A DNA stretch of 64,000 nucleotides, taken from positions 1 to 64,000 of IMG/VR virus record IMGVR_UViG_3300023198_000559, one strand, 5' to 3'. Below the pieces are notes generated by a model. That model worked only from the letters and a program-made list of their open reading frames with translations. It was not told the DNA's origin and ran no database searches. This document shows, piece after piece, positions 48,496 through 60,600 of this stretch; position 1 is the stretch's first letter, and each line of letters opens with the position of its first letter. The stretch is from a virus. A program made the translations under genes and the position numbers.

Positions 48496-48916
48496 GTTAG
48501 GAATTAAACAAATATATAAGTTTTATCGTTCTAAGGATTATACAACAAAAGATGAAAAAGTGCTGTATGATAAGTTTAGAAAGGTCTGTTATGCAGTAAA
48601 CAAGAAGATAGCTGAGAAAATGCTTGAAGGGAAATATATAAGACTTCCATTTAACCTGGGAAAGTTTTATATTAGGAAGAGAAAGAATAACTACAAAAGT
48701 TTAAAGATTGATTTCAACTACTATAATACTACCGGTAAGGTGGCATACCATTTAAATGAGCATTCGAATAAGTTTCACGCTAAGTGGTTTTGGGAAAAGA
48801 TTAGTTGCAGAATACCCGGGAATAAGATTTACAGTTTTATTCCTTCTAGGAAAAACAAACGAGACCTAGCGAAAATAATGAAACAACCTGGTGGTTATAT
48901 AAACTATTTAGAATAA
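48476..48916 (+). CDS. Conserved crAss-like protein, 146 residues
   Basis: From ATG 48476-48478 (MTILNDELGIKQIYKFYRSK). Highly basic, Tyr and Lys rich, with GKYIRLPFNLGKFYIRKRKN in the middle. Located between ring protein genes; proteins like this recur in crAss-like phages at this site, though the function is not known to me. Overlaps the next gene by one base. Confidence 0.55.
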   Translation: MTILNDELGIKQIYKFYRSKDYTTKDEKVLYDKFRKVCYAVNKKIAEKMLEGKYIRLPFNLGKFYIRKRKNNYKSLKIDFNYYNTTGKVAYHLNEHSNKFHAKWFWEKISCRIPGNKIYSFIPSRKNKRDLAKIMKQPGGYINYLE

Positions 48917-49662
48917 TGGCAGTATTTAAACAAGTAAGTATTAAAGTGGCTCTCCGTAAGATATCTTCCGGCCTGGGCTATACAAAAGCAACAGCAAGTG
49001 AATTTCCATGGCAAGATGCAGTGGAATGGATTGGTGAGGCCCTAAATCAAATAGGAGCCTATACTCAATATGATGCAAAAGAAGTTACCTTAACGGTGGA
49101 GGATTATAAAGCGAAATTGCCTTGTGACTTCATTCACCTGAAGCGTATGTTAAACATGTCAACTTATCCTAGAGGAGAACGCGATGTTGGTAACGCTAAT
49201 TTAATAGATAATGAAGTAGATACAGATGAAGAACAAGCTGCGAGACTTCTAGCAAGCTCCAATACAGATTATGACTTTAATATCATACTAGACAACATTA
49301 TTACCTCATATAAAGATGGTACGCTAACTTTACAATACTTAGCTATGCCTATTGATGAGGAAGGATTCCCCTATATTCCAGATAACGAATCTTATAAAGA
49401 AGCTTTCTTCTGGTATATAGCAAATAGACTAGCTATTCGTGGAGAACATAAAAATAAAGAACTCAGCATAGGTTACTGTGACGCACAATGGCAATGGTAT
49501 TGTGGACAAGCTAGAGCAGAAGGAAATGCTTTAACACACGCACAATTAGACTGGTTTGCATTAGATAATTCATCTATGGTACCTTTGGCTCTCGTTAATA
49601 CTTTTACAGATGCAGTTACTGCTAGAGGTACTGATAGTTCATTTGATATCCCGGTTGTATAA
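48916..49662 (+). CDS. Ring or tail tubular protein, 248 residues
   Basis: Starts MAVFKQVSIKVALRKISSGL. Helical N-terminal part followed by a beta domain (KEVTLTVEDYKAKLPCDFIH) and a C-terminal helical region. Fits a ring protein connecting portal to tail in short-tailed phages. Overlaps the muzzle-like gene by one base. Confidence 0.6.
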   Translation: MAVFKQVSIKVALRKISSGLGYTKATASEFPWQDAVEWIGEALNQIGAYTQYDAKEVTLTVEDYKAKLPCDFIHLKRMLNMSTYPRGERDVGNANLIDNEVDTDEEQAARLLASSNTDYDFNIILDNIITSYKDGTLTLQYLAMPIDEEGFPYIPDNESYKEAFFWYIANRLAIRGEHKNKELSIGYCDAQWQWYCGQARAEGNALTHAQLDWFALDNSSMVPLALVNTFTDAVTARGTDSSFDIPVV

Positions 49663-52600
49663 TGGAAATAGTAAACAATTCATTTGAAAAAGGCCTCAGC
49701 AAAGATTTCTCTCCTGGTAAACAACCAATAGGGACATACCTTCATGCTGAAAATATTGTAAGAGATATACAAGGAACTGTTAAATCTGAACGAGGTACTA
49801 TTCTATTAGCACAAGTTACTAATCTTACTAACCCTAAGATTATTGGTGAAACTGTTATTGGAGAAGAGATTATTTTCTTTGTAGTAGCTACTGAAGGTTC
49901 TTTAATTACTAAACTTAAAGCAGACAACACACTTGAGAATATTCTATTCACAGGAGATGGTACTGCTGGTACTGGTAGTGAAACTACATTAGTAGAAAAG
50001 TCTATAGGTGGTACATCTATTGATGGGTATGATGAGGCTTACTTAGAAGTCGCTAAAACTGCTGACACTAATTTATTAGTAGTAGGAGATTCTTTAACTT
50101 TATCTGGTTTTGGAGATAATGGTGTTTTTGAAATTAAAAGTATACACAGTGTTAGCGGGAACAAGTGGCAGTTTATTTTTACTACTTTGTGGCACCCTCC
50201 TTTTGACCAAACTGGAACTGTAACCTGGTATGTAGAAGAAACTGTAGAGGTTGATTCTTCAGAAACTTTTGTTATTTCTCCAGTAGGAAGCTCTAATCCT
50301 GAGGAAATGAGTTTTGCTAAAAGTACTAGTGCTTTATATGATTTAGTATTTACACTTGTAGGTGCTACTGTTAGTGTTGAAATGGTGTATCGTTCTGGAG
50401 GTTCGGGTATTGGAGATCCTATTCAAGTTGATGGAATTATTGAATACTCTAGATCTTCTAAAGTATTACCAGAATCTTTTCGTCCAACACAAGCCGGTGG
50501 AGTTGAATTATATAGTGATGGGGCAGTAAGTAGTGGTTATGGTTTTAGTATAAGTTCAACCGGTGTTGTTGCTTTTACTCTATTAGATAGCGAATTTGAC
50601 ACACCTCGACAAGTACTATTTACGGGTATTAAAACTTATACATCATCTGGACAAGCTACTTCTACTATACCTCCGTCAGCTGAACACCCTTATCTGAATT
50701 TTAGTTACGCCTATCCTATAGATGTAGTAAGTAGAAAGAACCATAAAGGTGAGATAATTATATATTTTACTGACAATAATAACATTCCACGTCGTATAAA
50801 TACATCAACATTTATAGATGCATCTAATTTTGATAATGAAACTAAGTTGTTTCTTAATCCCAATCTACCAAGAATTACCGGTTTAGAGGTAGTAGACGGT
50901 GGAGGAGTAACAACCGGGCTATATAATTTTGCAGCTAGGTTAGGTACAATTACCGGGAATACAACTTCCTTTAGTCAAATAAGTAATGGTATACCAGTAG
51001 TTAATGAGTCTCAAGCAGTTGGAGAATTACAATATGATGGAGCGCCACCACAAACTGTAGGCGGTAAAACTATAAAAATTAGTATTGATAATATTGATAC
51101 TACATATCAGTTTATAGAAATTGCAGCTGTTACGTATACAGGAGAAGATAATGTATTAACTGCAAACATTATAGCCAAGCTTCCAATTACTACTACTAGT
51201 ATTGTTTTTGAATATTATTCAGATGAACAAATTGTAGAAGCAGTATTAGTAGAAGAATTAGCAGCAGAAGCAATAGAGTATATTAAGGCTAAAAATTTAG
51301 TGCAGAAAGATAACTTTTTATTTTTAGCTAACTTACAAAGTAATTCTTTTGCTGGGTACGATAATTTATTACAAGGCGTAGCAGATGACATTGAAGTCTA
51401 TTATGAAGAAAAACCAGATATTCAGTCTGCTACCAGTTTAATATATTCTGCAACAGCAACACCAGATCCTGTTTATGGATCAACTTTAGTAGATATAAAA
51501 CTAGATGAACTTATTGATACTACGTTTAAAAATTACAAGAACCCTGAGTATACAGATAAGTATAAAACTTATCAAAGAGATGAGGTTTACAGTTTTGCTT
51601 TAGTTCCTATCTTTACAGGAGGAATACATGGCAGCGCTTACCATATTCCAGGCTGGGCTGCTAACCCTACTTTTGACGGGGCGCCAGGAAATGAAGATAC
51701 TTTACGTTTAAGAGGATGGAAAAATGCAGATGATACATATCATCATAGAATGCCTTCTGTAGAAAAATCACCTCCTTTTACAAGTGATGGTATTAAACAA
51801 ACATTTATTCCAATTGGAATAACTTTTAAAGAAATAAACTTTCCAGAATCCTTATTAGCTATTTTAGAGGGGTTTACAATTGTACGCCAAAGACGCGATA
51901 GACCTAATAATGGTATTATTATTGCACAAGGTTTAGCACATAACTTTTATAATGGCCCTAATGATGCTTTAATACCTATACCTGATAATGGTAAATGTGA
52001 TCTTAAGTATCTCGCGAACGGATCTCAGATTGATTATGACTTTTATGCTCAACAAGATACATGGGATAATCCTTATTTTGCTTTTTATAGTCCAGATATT
52101 ATACATGGTCTACTTGATAGTAGCTTTTTTGGAAATGTAAGTTCTTTAAAACAAGTTAGCATTAAAAATTTAAAAGAGGTTGCTTCTAATAATATAGGAA
52201 CTACACACTTAAGGCATAAGACATATGGAGTATACTACTGTGACTTTGAAGATATTAGTGTAAATCCTCCTACTACAGGAGGCCTCGATCCTACTGATAG
52301 AAGTAAACTTCATGTATCACAAGATCTAGTTACTTCTTTCTTTTATAATATAGTTCCTTTTCAAAGAGACTTAGCAGAATCAATAACATTACCAGATGGT
52401 AAAATTATACGTGCCTCTGGAATGAGCGGGAAACCTGTAGTATTTAAATTATCCTCTGGTAAACTAATAAGGGACACACAAACATTTAGAGGGAATATGA
52501 GTTCTTTTGTTTTAACTGGTACTGATATCATGGTGGCCCCTCCTACTGGAGTAAGTTGGTCTACTTATACTTGGCAGACAACTGAAATAAATAATGTTTA

Positions 52601-54155
52601 TGCTATGTCCTCTAATGTATATGGAGACTTATCTTTAGCAGAATATATTAAAGTAGAAGAGTTTTACTTTGATAATAGTCCGGGGACAGAAGTTACAGTA
52701 TATGGTGGAGACACTTTCTTAACCAGATATGACTTTAATATAGGTGTGGGATTAGATGCTATAGATGGTAAAGTCCATGGTAATATAAGTACCTATCTAG
52801 AAACTAGAGGAAATTATGCTTATAGACATTATGAAGCTCCTATAGTAGAAGGAGACACTACTACTGAAGGTACAATGCCTTATGCTCCTAAATTTAAACA
52901 TTTACTAGCTGGAGAATTGGTTCCTACTTCATTAGGAATATGGAATTATGAATTATCTAAAGGGCCAGGTGAAGCTTATAATAAACAATATAATTTTGAG
53001 AATACAATAAATAAGTATTATCCAGTAGATGTTTTATTTGATGCAGTAGATATGTTTCCAAATAGAATTACCTATTCTGTTCAGTCGTTTGAGAATGAAA
53101 AGTTTGATGCTTATAGAACTTTCTTAACTAATAATTTCCATGATATCCCAAAAGAAACAGGTGAGATTACTAATCTATTTGAGTATAATAGTATATTGTA
53201 CGCTCATACTCCTCACTCTTTATGGCATACTTTCGTGAATGAAAAAACTTTTGTAAACAGTAGTTCTGGTGAAATTGTATTAGGTAATGGTGGTTTATTC
53301 CCTATACCTTCAAAACAACTCTACACAGAAGAAGGAGGATTCGCTGGAACTTCTGCTAAATGGGGAGCAGCTAATACTCCATATGGTAGAATGTTTATAG
53401 ATAATCATCAAAGGAAAGTATTTATTTTAGCAGATAAAGGAGTTAAAGAACTATCAGATCCACACCTATTTGTGTACTTTACTACTCTATTAGATTCATC
53501 AGGGCCAGAAAACTATAAGATAGGATACGACCCACTAAATAAAAGGGCTATTCTTTCAATAGTCCCAACAACTACTTCAGTAGTAGGTACGTCGTTATCT
53601 TATGCTTTCGAATTACAATCTTGGTCTTCTATACATACTTATAGTGTGGATAGGTTTGCGACTAGGGATAATAAATTGATAGGTACTTCCGGAGGAGGTA
53701 TTTATGAAATGGCCACAGGCCCATATAATAGTTACTTTGGTGAACTGTCTCCAAGTAAACTACAGTTTGTTATGAACGCATACCCAAGTACAACTAAAGA
53801 TTTCTTAAATCTTAAGTGGATACAACGATATAAACAAGCTATATTTAGTGAAGTAACTGTTAAGACTGAAGACTTTACAACTGGTTTAGTGACACCAATA
53901 CTTGTTACTTCTTTTGCAGAAGAACAAAAATTCTTATCTTTGGGGGCACAACATGTTAATAAAGTAGGAGGAGAATATAGAATGACAATACCACCTGATA
54001 ATAATCCAGACGTTATATACGTGGATGAGTTTTTCAGGCCTACAATTAAAGGAAAGTATGGAATAGTAGAATTAACTTATTTCCCTGATTTAGCTTTAAA
54101 CTCTCCTTTAGAGTTAGAGTATATTGGAACAGAATTTTTAAAAATAGCAGAATAA
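49662..54155 (+). CDS. Large tail stabilisation/muzzle-like protein
   Basis: A 1,497-residue protein starting MEIVNNSFEKGLSKDFSPGK, then HAENIVRDIQGTVKSERGT. This N-terminal pattern is typical of phage stabilisation proteins (P22 gp10-like) and of the large tail 'muzzle' protein of crAss-like phages, which caps the tail tube. Mostly beta-strand with repeated Gly/Thr/Ser turns. No catalytic motif. Confidence 0.72.
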   Translation: MEIVNNSFEKGLSKDFSPGKQPIGTYLHAENIVRDIQGTVKSERGTILLAQVTNLTNPKIIGETVIGEEIIFFVVATEGSLITKLKADNTLENILFTGDGTAGTGSETTLVEKSIGGTSIDGYDEAYLEVAKTADTNLLVVGDSLTLSGFGDNGVFEIKSIHSVSGNKWQFIFTTLWHPPFDQTGTVTWYVEETVEVDSSETFVISPVGSSNPEEMSFAKSTSALYDLVFTLVGATVSVEMVYRSGGSGIGDPIQVDGIIEYSRSSKVLPESFRPTQAGGVELYSDGAVSSGYGFSISSTGVVAFTLLDSEFDTPRQVLFTGIKTYTSSGQATSTIPPSAEHPYLNFSYAYPIDVVSRKNHKGEIIIYFTDNNNIPRRINTSTFIDASNFDNETKLFLNPNLPRITGLEVVDGGGVTTGLYNFAARLGTITGNTTSFSQISNGIPVVNESQAVGELQYDGAPPQTVGGKTIKISIDNIDTTYQFIEIAAVTYTGEDNVLTANIIAKLPITTTSIVFEYYSDEQIVEAVLVEELAAEAIEYIKAKNLVQKDNFLFLANLQSNSFAGYDNLLQGVADDIEVYYEEKPDIQSATSLIYSATATPDPVYGSTLVDIKLDELIDTTFKNYKNPEYTDKYKTYQRDEVYSFALVPIFTGGIHGSAYHIPGWAANPTFDGAPGNEDTLRLRGWKNADDTYHHRMPSVEKSPPFTSDGIKQTFIPIGITFKEINFPESLLAILEGFTIVRQRRDRPNNGIIIAQGLAHNFYNGPNDALIPIPDNGKCDLKYLANGSQIDYDFYAQQDTWDNPYFAFYSPDIIHGLLDSSFFGNVSSLKQVSIKNLKEVASNNIGTTHLRHKTYGVYYCDFEDISVNPPTTGGLDPTDRSKLHVSQDLVTSFFYNIVPFQRDLAESITLPDGKIIRASGMSGKPVVFKLSSGKLIRDTQTFRGNMSSFVLTGTDIMVAPPTGVSWSTYTWQTTEINNVYAMSSNVYGDLSLAEYIKVEEFYFDNSPGTEVTVYGGDTFLTRYDFNIGVGLDAIDGKVHGNISTYLETRGNYAYRHYEAPIVEGDTTTEGTMPYAPKFKHLLAGELVPTSLGIWNYELSKGPGEAYNKQYNFENTINKYYPVDVLFDAVDMFPNRITYSVQSFENEKFDAYRTFLTNNFHDIPKETGEITNLFEYNSILYAHTPHSLWHTFVNEKTFVNSSSGEIVLGNGGLFPIPSKQLYTEEGGFAGTSAKWGAANTPYGRMFIDNHQRKVFILADKGVKELSDPHLFVYFTTLLDSSGPENYKIGYDPLNKRAILSIVPTTTSVVGTSLSYAFELQSWSSIHTYSVDRFATRDNKLIGTSGGGIYEMATGPYNSYFGELSPSKLQFVMNAYPSTTKDFLNLKWIQRYKQAIFSEVTVKTEDFTTGLVTPILVTSFAEEQKFLSLGAQHVNKVGGEYRMTIPPDNNPDVIYVDEFFRPTIKGKYGIVELTYFPDLALNSPLELEYIGTEFLKIAE

Positions 54156-55981
54156 TGAAAAGAAAATACCATGTTATTAATGGAACATTAGAAAAAAGGT
54201 TTAAACCTCGTAAATTTCAAAGCGGAGTACAAATGGTAGGCGCTCGTCCTACTCCTCCTAAGAATGATGTATGGGCAGACATTGGTGAGATTGGTTTATC
54301 TGCTGGTGCTGGAGTAGCAGGAGGTGCAGCCGCAGGACCTGCTGGTATGATTGGTGGTGGTATCGCTGGTTTCGCTACTGGTTTAGCGAGTGTACTCTCT
54401 GGTAACAAAGCAGAACAAGAACAGTATGATGCTGAGTTTGATTTATGGACAGGACAACGAGGAGATATGTTACAAGGACAAATTGCAGACTCTAACCAGA
54501 TTGCACAACAACTCAATCAAAGTGCAAAGAAAGGGGTATACGCAACCGGTACGGAAGCAATTGAGGTAGAGAAGGATGAGCTTATATTTACTAAAACTGA
54601 AACTGGTAAGTATGTTCTCAAAGCAGATTATCAAGGAGGTAAGACTCATAATAAAGGTGGAGAAGACTACCAGGCTGCAGATGGTGATATCATATTCCCA
54701 GGTAAAGATCGTAAGAAAGTAATGAAGGCTTATAAGTCTCAAGACTTTCCTAAACTCGAATCTATGAGAATGAGTTTACCTAAAGATACTCAAGGTGGAA
54801 AAGCTAGGAATGGTTTAGATACAGACCCTAAACAACAGTATGCGGATATACAAGCACAAGTAAAAGCAGGTAAATTACCTCAGTCTTTTGCAGATAATTT
54901 TTATGCTCAGAATGCTAATCAATTACAAGATACAAAGTATGATGTAAGTGGTGTTGATTTTGGAGACCAACGAAAAGGTTTTAATGTAGATACTGACCCT
55001 GGTTTTAGAATGCGATTACAGCCTGATGGTTCATATAAACGAACATCTAGTGGATTAACTAGTAATCAAATGATTGAGGATTTAGAGGCAGCTACGTTTA
55101 ATGCTAGACGAGATAATCCTTTAATTGAATCTCCAGATCGAAGACCTTTCATTGGTGGTGATGATAGTACAGTACAACAAGGCGAAGGTGCTAAGGTAAT
55201 TACGCCAGAAACTCCTGCAGGAGGAGGTGGAAAAGGTGTTAATCCTAATGCAAACATGCCTTCAGCAGCTATGATATTACAGACTGTACCAACGAGAGTA
55301 GGTTTAGGAGAAATAGCTCCAATGAGTAACTTTAAACCTGGAGGTATAGATGTACAAAGCGCTAACCAGATTGGAGCAAGTACACAACAACTAGGGGCTA
55401 CTGCTGGCGACCCAGGTGGAGGCGGAGGCGGAGGTCTTGCAGCTGGATTGGGATATGCAGCTCAAGGATTATCCGCATTAACTAATTTATTCCCTGGAGA
55501 AGCTGAGGTACAGAGGTCACCAGAAGTACGATTAGATAGACTTAAGTATAAAGATACTTCTGCTCTTCTAAGACAACAATCTAAAGTAAATGAACGTTTG
55601 CAAGCTTCTAATGCTAGAAACGTATCTGGAGGCAATGTTCAGAACTACTTAGCAAATAGACGTCAAGCAGGTATCTCTAATCTACGAACACAACAAGCTA
55701 TTGATACTCAAGAGTATCAACGTAGATTAGGCATAACTGGTCAGAATGTACAAATTGCAAATCAAGAAGCATTATATAATAATCAATTATTACAACAAGA
55801 TCAACAAGTTAACGCAGCTAATAGATCAGCTCGTCAAAATATAATTAGACAAGGTATTGGACAACTAGGACAACTTGGTGGACAAATAGGGCAAGATGCT
55901 ATGGCACGAGAGAATCAAGCGTTGCTAGCTGAGGCAATAGGGTCTGGTCAGTATAGTGCATATGGAAAATTTAAAGGATAA
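54155..55981 (+). CDS. Glycine-rich virion protein, 608 residues
   Basis: Starts MKRKYHVINGTLEKRFKPRK. Residues ~45-85 are a Gly/Ala-rich membrane-like segment (GAGVAGGAAAGPAGMIGGGI). Later parts are Gln/Asn/Arg rich (QQSKVNERLQASNARNVSGG) and helical at the end. Probably an internal or ejected virion protein that inserts into the host envelope, by composition and place. Confidence 0.6.
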   Translation: MKRKYHVINGTLEKRFKPRKFQSGVQMVGARPTPPKNDVWADIGEIGLSAGAGVAGGAAAGPAGMIGGGIAGFATGLASVLSGNKAEQEQYDAEFDLWTGQRGDMLQGQIADSNQIAQQLNQSAKKGVYATGTEAIEVEKDELIFTKTETGKYVLKADYQGGKTHNKGGEDYQAADGDIIFPGKDRKKVMKAYKSQDFPKLESMRMSLPKDTQGGKARNGLDTDPKQQYADIQAQVKAGKLPQSFADNFYAQNANQLQDTKYDVSGVDFGDQRKGFNVDTDPGFRMRLQPDGSYKRTSSGLTSNQMIEDLEAATFNARRDNPLIESPDRRPFIGGDDSTVQQGEGAKVITPETPAGGGGKGVNPNANMPSAAMILQTVPTRVGLGEIAPMSNFKPGGIDVQSANQIGASTQQLGATAGDPGGGGGGGLAAGLGYAAQGLSALTNLFPGEAEVQRSPEVRLDRLKYKDTSALLRQQSKVNERLQASNARNVSGGNVQNYLANRRQAGISNLRTQQAIDTQEYQRRLGITGQNVQIANQEALYNNQLLQQDQQVNAANRSARQNIIRQGIGQLGQLGGQIGQDAMARENQALLAEAIGSGQYSAYGKFKG

Positions 55982-55986
55982 TAAAG

Positions 55987-57606
55987 ATGACAGTAAATAG
56001 ATTTAGTAAACCAGTAAACAATAGAGTAATATCACAGTTCGTACCTCAGGATATGAGACTACTAGCGTCTATGGTTCAACAAAAACAACAACGTTATGAT
56101 ATAGCATCTCAACGTCAAGAGGCTATCCAGGATAAGTTAAGTACTTTATCCGGGGTAGGAAATTCAGATTTAGGTATTCTTAATGAGGCTGGTACGGCCA
56201 TGGATGAGTTATCGAAAGAGTACGCAGGCAAAGACTTAGCAGATCCAAGGATAGCTAAAGAATTTATGTCTCGTTCTAAAGGAATAATTAATAATCCGTT
56301 AATCAGAGCTACTCAACAAACAGCTGCATCTGTAGCTAAGCACAAAGAAGATCAACAAAAGGCAATGCTGGCCGGAACGTATAGAGAAGAGAATGATCCA
56401 TTTGCTCAACAACTACAGGCCTATGAAGAGGCAGGTGGTGCAAAAGGCGGTGCATTAGGTTATGGTGGTATAATGAAAGGAGTTGATGAGGATGCAGAGA
56501 TGTCGAAACTCTTTAATAATATGCCTAAGTCTGGATGGAAGAACTATGCAATGATAGGTGATAAGATTAAACAAGTAGGGTATGAAGGTATTAGTAATCA
56601 ACGTATGTTTGGAGACCCTAATAATCCTAACAGTAGTGGTATGGTAGGTACTCAATTTGGTGCTCATTGGAATAGCGCAGCCGGGCAACAGCAACGACGT
56701 CGTTTCCAAATGCTTGAAAGTAGAGGTCAAATTCCTGAGGGAATGACAGCTGAGGAATATGTATTAGGTCACTTAACTTCTAAAGCTCAAGAGTTTGTAG
56801 GAGGTATAACTACCGGTGGTGGTATAGGTGCTCTTGCAGGAGGCGGAGCAACAACTGGTGGTACTAAAGCTAGTCCTAAGTTTGTAGGTCCTATGGCAAA
56901 GAAAATGGCAGATCTAGATTTAGATTTTGATGACGAAGGTAATGCTACAGGATCTGGAAGTACAACCTGGAAAGACTGGATGTCTGGTAAAACAGACAAG
57001 AGTTGGTGGGAGATTCTTACAGCTGATGATATGACTGAAGAAGAAAAGGAAGCAGCTCAACCTGTATTTATAGCATCTAAGATGTATGGTATAAATAATG
57101 AGGATGCTGCTAGGGAGTTAGATATTACTGTATCTCCTAAGTATACGCCTTATAAAAAGCAAGCAGACAAAGCTTTAGCACAAAAAGAATTCGAACAAAA
57201 AGGTTCAGGACATTATAGTGCAATGACTGTATATAGCCAGGATGGCGTAAAGACAGGAACAGGGCAAGAGGTATTTAAGGCTGCAGGTCTTGTAGATGCC
57301 GATGGTTTGTATGACCCAGATAGAGCTAAAAAAGTAGGTGTAAACGTACTTGGAGCGCATGATCCAAATACAGGACTAACTCCTGCAGGATTACATGTGG
57401 TAATTGGCGGAGAAACCTTTATATTTGCAGAGACAACTTTTTCACCAGAAGAACAGAAGGCTGCATGGAACGCAGACTTACGTAGTGGAGGAGTGAATCA
57501 AGCTGATGACGGTACTTATTATGTGTATAATAAAAATAAACCTCAAGGACAACGCTATGGGGTTTGGGATACAGAGACCCAAGATATTAACTATTTCGAA
57601 AAATAA
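55987..57606 (+). CDS. Virion protein, 539 residues
   Basis: Starts MTVNRFSKPVNNRVISQFVP. An N-terminal helical region (MRLLASMVQQKQQRYDIAS) is followed by Gly-rich, flexible segments (GGITTGGGIGALAGGGATTG) and an alpha/beta C-terminus. Likely an internal cargo or ejection protein. Six bases from the previous stop and three from the next start. Confidence 0.6.
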   Translation: MTVNRFSKPVNNRVISQFVPQDMRLLASMVQQKQQRYDIASQRQEAIQDKLSTLSGVGNSDLGILNEAGTAMDELSKEYAGKDLADPRIAKEFMSRSKGIINNPLIRATQQTAASVAKHKEDQQKAMLAGTYREENDPFAQQLQAYEEAGGAKGGALGYGGIMKGVDEDAEMSKLFNNMPKSGWKNYAMIGDKIKQVGYEGISNQRMFGDPNNPNSSGMVGTQFGAHWNSAAGQQQRRRFQMLESRGQIPEGMTAEEYVLGHLTSKAQEFVGGITTGGGIGALAGGGATTGGTKASPKFVGPMAKKMADLDLDFDDEGNATGSGSTTWKDWMSGKTDKSWWEILTADDMTEEEKEAAQPVFIASKMYGINNEDAARELDITVSPKYTPYKKQADKALAQKEFEQKGSGHYSAMTVYSQDGVKTGTGQEVFKAAGLVDADGLYDPDRAKKVGVNVLGAHDPNTGLTPAGLHVVIGGETFIFAETTFSPEEQKAAWNADLRSGGVNQADDGTYYVYNKNKPQGQRYGVWDTETQDINYFEK

Positions 57607-57609
57607 AAG

Positions 57610-60600
57610 ATGACAAACCCTAAAGACCTTGTTAAAAGTTTAAACGCTGCTGATACTTTACCTGATCCAAAAACACAAACGCCGGAACAGGTTGTAAAAG
57701 AGTTGAATGCTCTTCCGGACTATGGTCCAGGACGAGTATCTCAAGGTAGTGCTATTATAGATTCTACAAAAGGAATTGATCATAGCTTTCTTGATGTAGA
57801 GACTCCATTTGGTATTTCTTTACCTGAACAACGAGCTAAGAACCAAACTACTACAGATAAATGGTTATCTGGTGGTATTAAAGGTTTAAGTACGTTTGTT
57901 ACTGCTACTGGTCAAACAGCAGGAGCTGTAGGTGGTGGTATTGCTGCAACTGCAATGATGGCTTTAGGAAATGATTTTGATTCTGACTTAATGTTTAAGA
58001 ACCCTGTTCTTGACTTTTTTGCTAAGTGGAATGAAACAGTAAAAGAGCGTAACCCTAATTATTACTCTGAAGCAGAAGTGAATGCTTCTGTTATAGCAGG
58101 TATGGGTACAGCTAACTTCTGGTCTGATAAATTTCTAGATGGTGTAGGTTTTATGGCCTCTGCTATTATGACTGGTTATGGGGCTGCTAAGTTTGGAGCA
58201 CAACTAGGTATTAATGTAGCTGGTAAAATAGGTTCCGGGTTTAATACTCTACAAGCTGCATTGGTAGGTAGAACAGGTGAGTCTGCTATTGAAGCTAATG
58301 ATGCGTACGAACAAACACTAGAGAAACTAAAAGCTTCTAGACTCCTAGGAGAACATAATCTTACAGATGAGGAAATAGAAGACAGAGCTAAAGACGCTAG
58401 AGCTGCTACGTTTGGATTTAACATGGCGATAGCAGTAACTGACGCGTATCAATTTGGTAAGATCTTCAAGACTATCGAGGGTCAAGCAGTTAAGAGAAGT
58501 CTGTTTGGTGGTTCTAGAGTAGGACATGCTGCAGAACAAGTACTTATAGAATCTCAAGAAGAGAACTATCAGTTGGCTGTAGCTGACATGGCTATTAATA
58601 TGGCTAATAATGTAACTGCTAAAGGTACGAATGCTAACGCACGAGACTACTTTAATAATGTAGTTGGTGGTATGATGGATAACTTCAGTACTAAAGAAGG
58701 ACAAGAATCAATGTTACTTGGTGGTCTTCTTGGTGGAGGTATGGGTCTAGCAATGCATTCAAATGATCGTACTAAGCAAATGAATAGGAACGTTCCTGAG
58801 GAAATCAAGAAACGTAATAATAAATTAATGTCCGTATTCAATAAGGATGTGGATGCAAATTACTTAGAAAGGCTCGCCGCTACTCAAAATGATGGTATCG
58901 TAGAAGGCCTGGCTAAGAATCTACAGTTAATAAACCTTACTCTATCTAAGATATCAGAAGGTACTTACGACGAGTTCATCACAGAATTAGATGAGATGGC
59001 TAAGCAAACTCCGGAGCAGTTCAAGGAGATTGGTGTTACAGTAACTGCGAAAGATATTAAACAACAACATTCAGATGCTAAAAATCTAATAGAGAACTAC
59101 AAAGCATTATATGACGCTATGGATCCTAAGGTCTTTGACTTGAAACAAGATAACGCGTATGAAGCTATTAAGGCTAATCTATTCTATGTTACTGCTGCAC
59201 GTAATGACATCAGAACACAGTTACAACAAGTAGGCCCTTATGTAGCTGCTGTAAATGTAGCTTTAAAAGTTGAGCCTGAATTAGCCATGGACGAACCTTT
59301 TCAAGTAGGTAAAGACCAGGTAATCCCACAGAAGGTAATAGAAGCTCAAGAGAAATTAGTAGAGAACAGAGATGCTCTTACTAAATATATTAATAGAGTT
59401 AAGACCGGTAAGAAATTACAGAAAGAAATAGTTGATGCGTATAACCAAGCACAAGAGGTTCCAACTCCTGTTCCTACGCCAAAGCCTAAAGCAGACCCTG
59501 AAATAGGGAGTATCCAAAAAGTTGGTAAAGAAGGAGTTCCTTCTAAGAATATCCCTTTCACAAAAGCTGTTCAGCTTGAGGATGGTTCTACTAATTATAC
59601 TATAACTGACACTGAAGGTTTAGAGACTATTATCAATGACCAAAAAGATAGCTACACCTTAGTTGGTTACAAAGGAGAATTCAGAGGTGAACGCCAGGAG
59701 TTAAACAATAACGAAAGGTATAACTTCCTGCAAGTATTCGAAAACTTTGTCTCAGAAGAAGATCTTAGTAGACTCCAAGAAATTCTATCTTTCCCTAACT
59801 GGAAAGAGAATATTCGTATTACCGCGAATAAGCAAAATACAGGTAACGTTCTAGAAAGGATTAAAAACTTCATTGCCCAAAAAGGCACAACTACAGATAT
59901 AGACAATGTTTATAGAACTGCAGTAGTAGGAGATAATCCCATGTACTTAGTTCCTTCATCTTTCATTCAAATTGAAATGCAGATTAAAGATAAGGATGGC
60001 AACTGGACTCGCATGGGACACCCTGGAGCAGACCCTTTCAAGTGGAGAGATAAAAATGGTGTTGCATTGAACTTCTCTAGTATGACACTAGAAGAATTTA
60101 AAGACAAATTTGTATTCAAACAAGGTACAGCCACTGCAGGAGTTTTAATAGAGCCTACACAAGCTAGTCTTGAACAACTTCAGAGAGAGCAAAAGGAATC
60201 TATTAAGGTTTATAATGCTATTAATGACTGGTACGAAAAGAATGGTTTCTCAGATTTACGAGAGATTCCAGAAGGTTTCGTAAAAATGTTTACACGCAAG
60301 ATGGGATTTGCTTTCACCAAAGTAGGTGAATGGACTAAGGCTAAAGACTTTGAGTTAGACGAAGGTATTACTAGTATTCTAAGAGATAATAATGAGAATT
60401 ATGTTATCATTGATATGAATACCGGTAGAAGTATTGTAGATGGTAAGAAGTATGACGTACCTGCTCACATTAGAAAAGAGCTGGGTAATACTCGTTACAT
60501 TACTAAAGTAAACCATCCAACAATCGATGACCTTTATATCAAAGCAGCACCTGGACAATTAGATGGCCAGGACGCTCGAGACTTCATTGAGCAACTTACT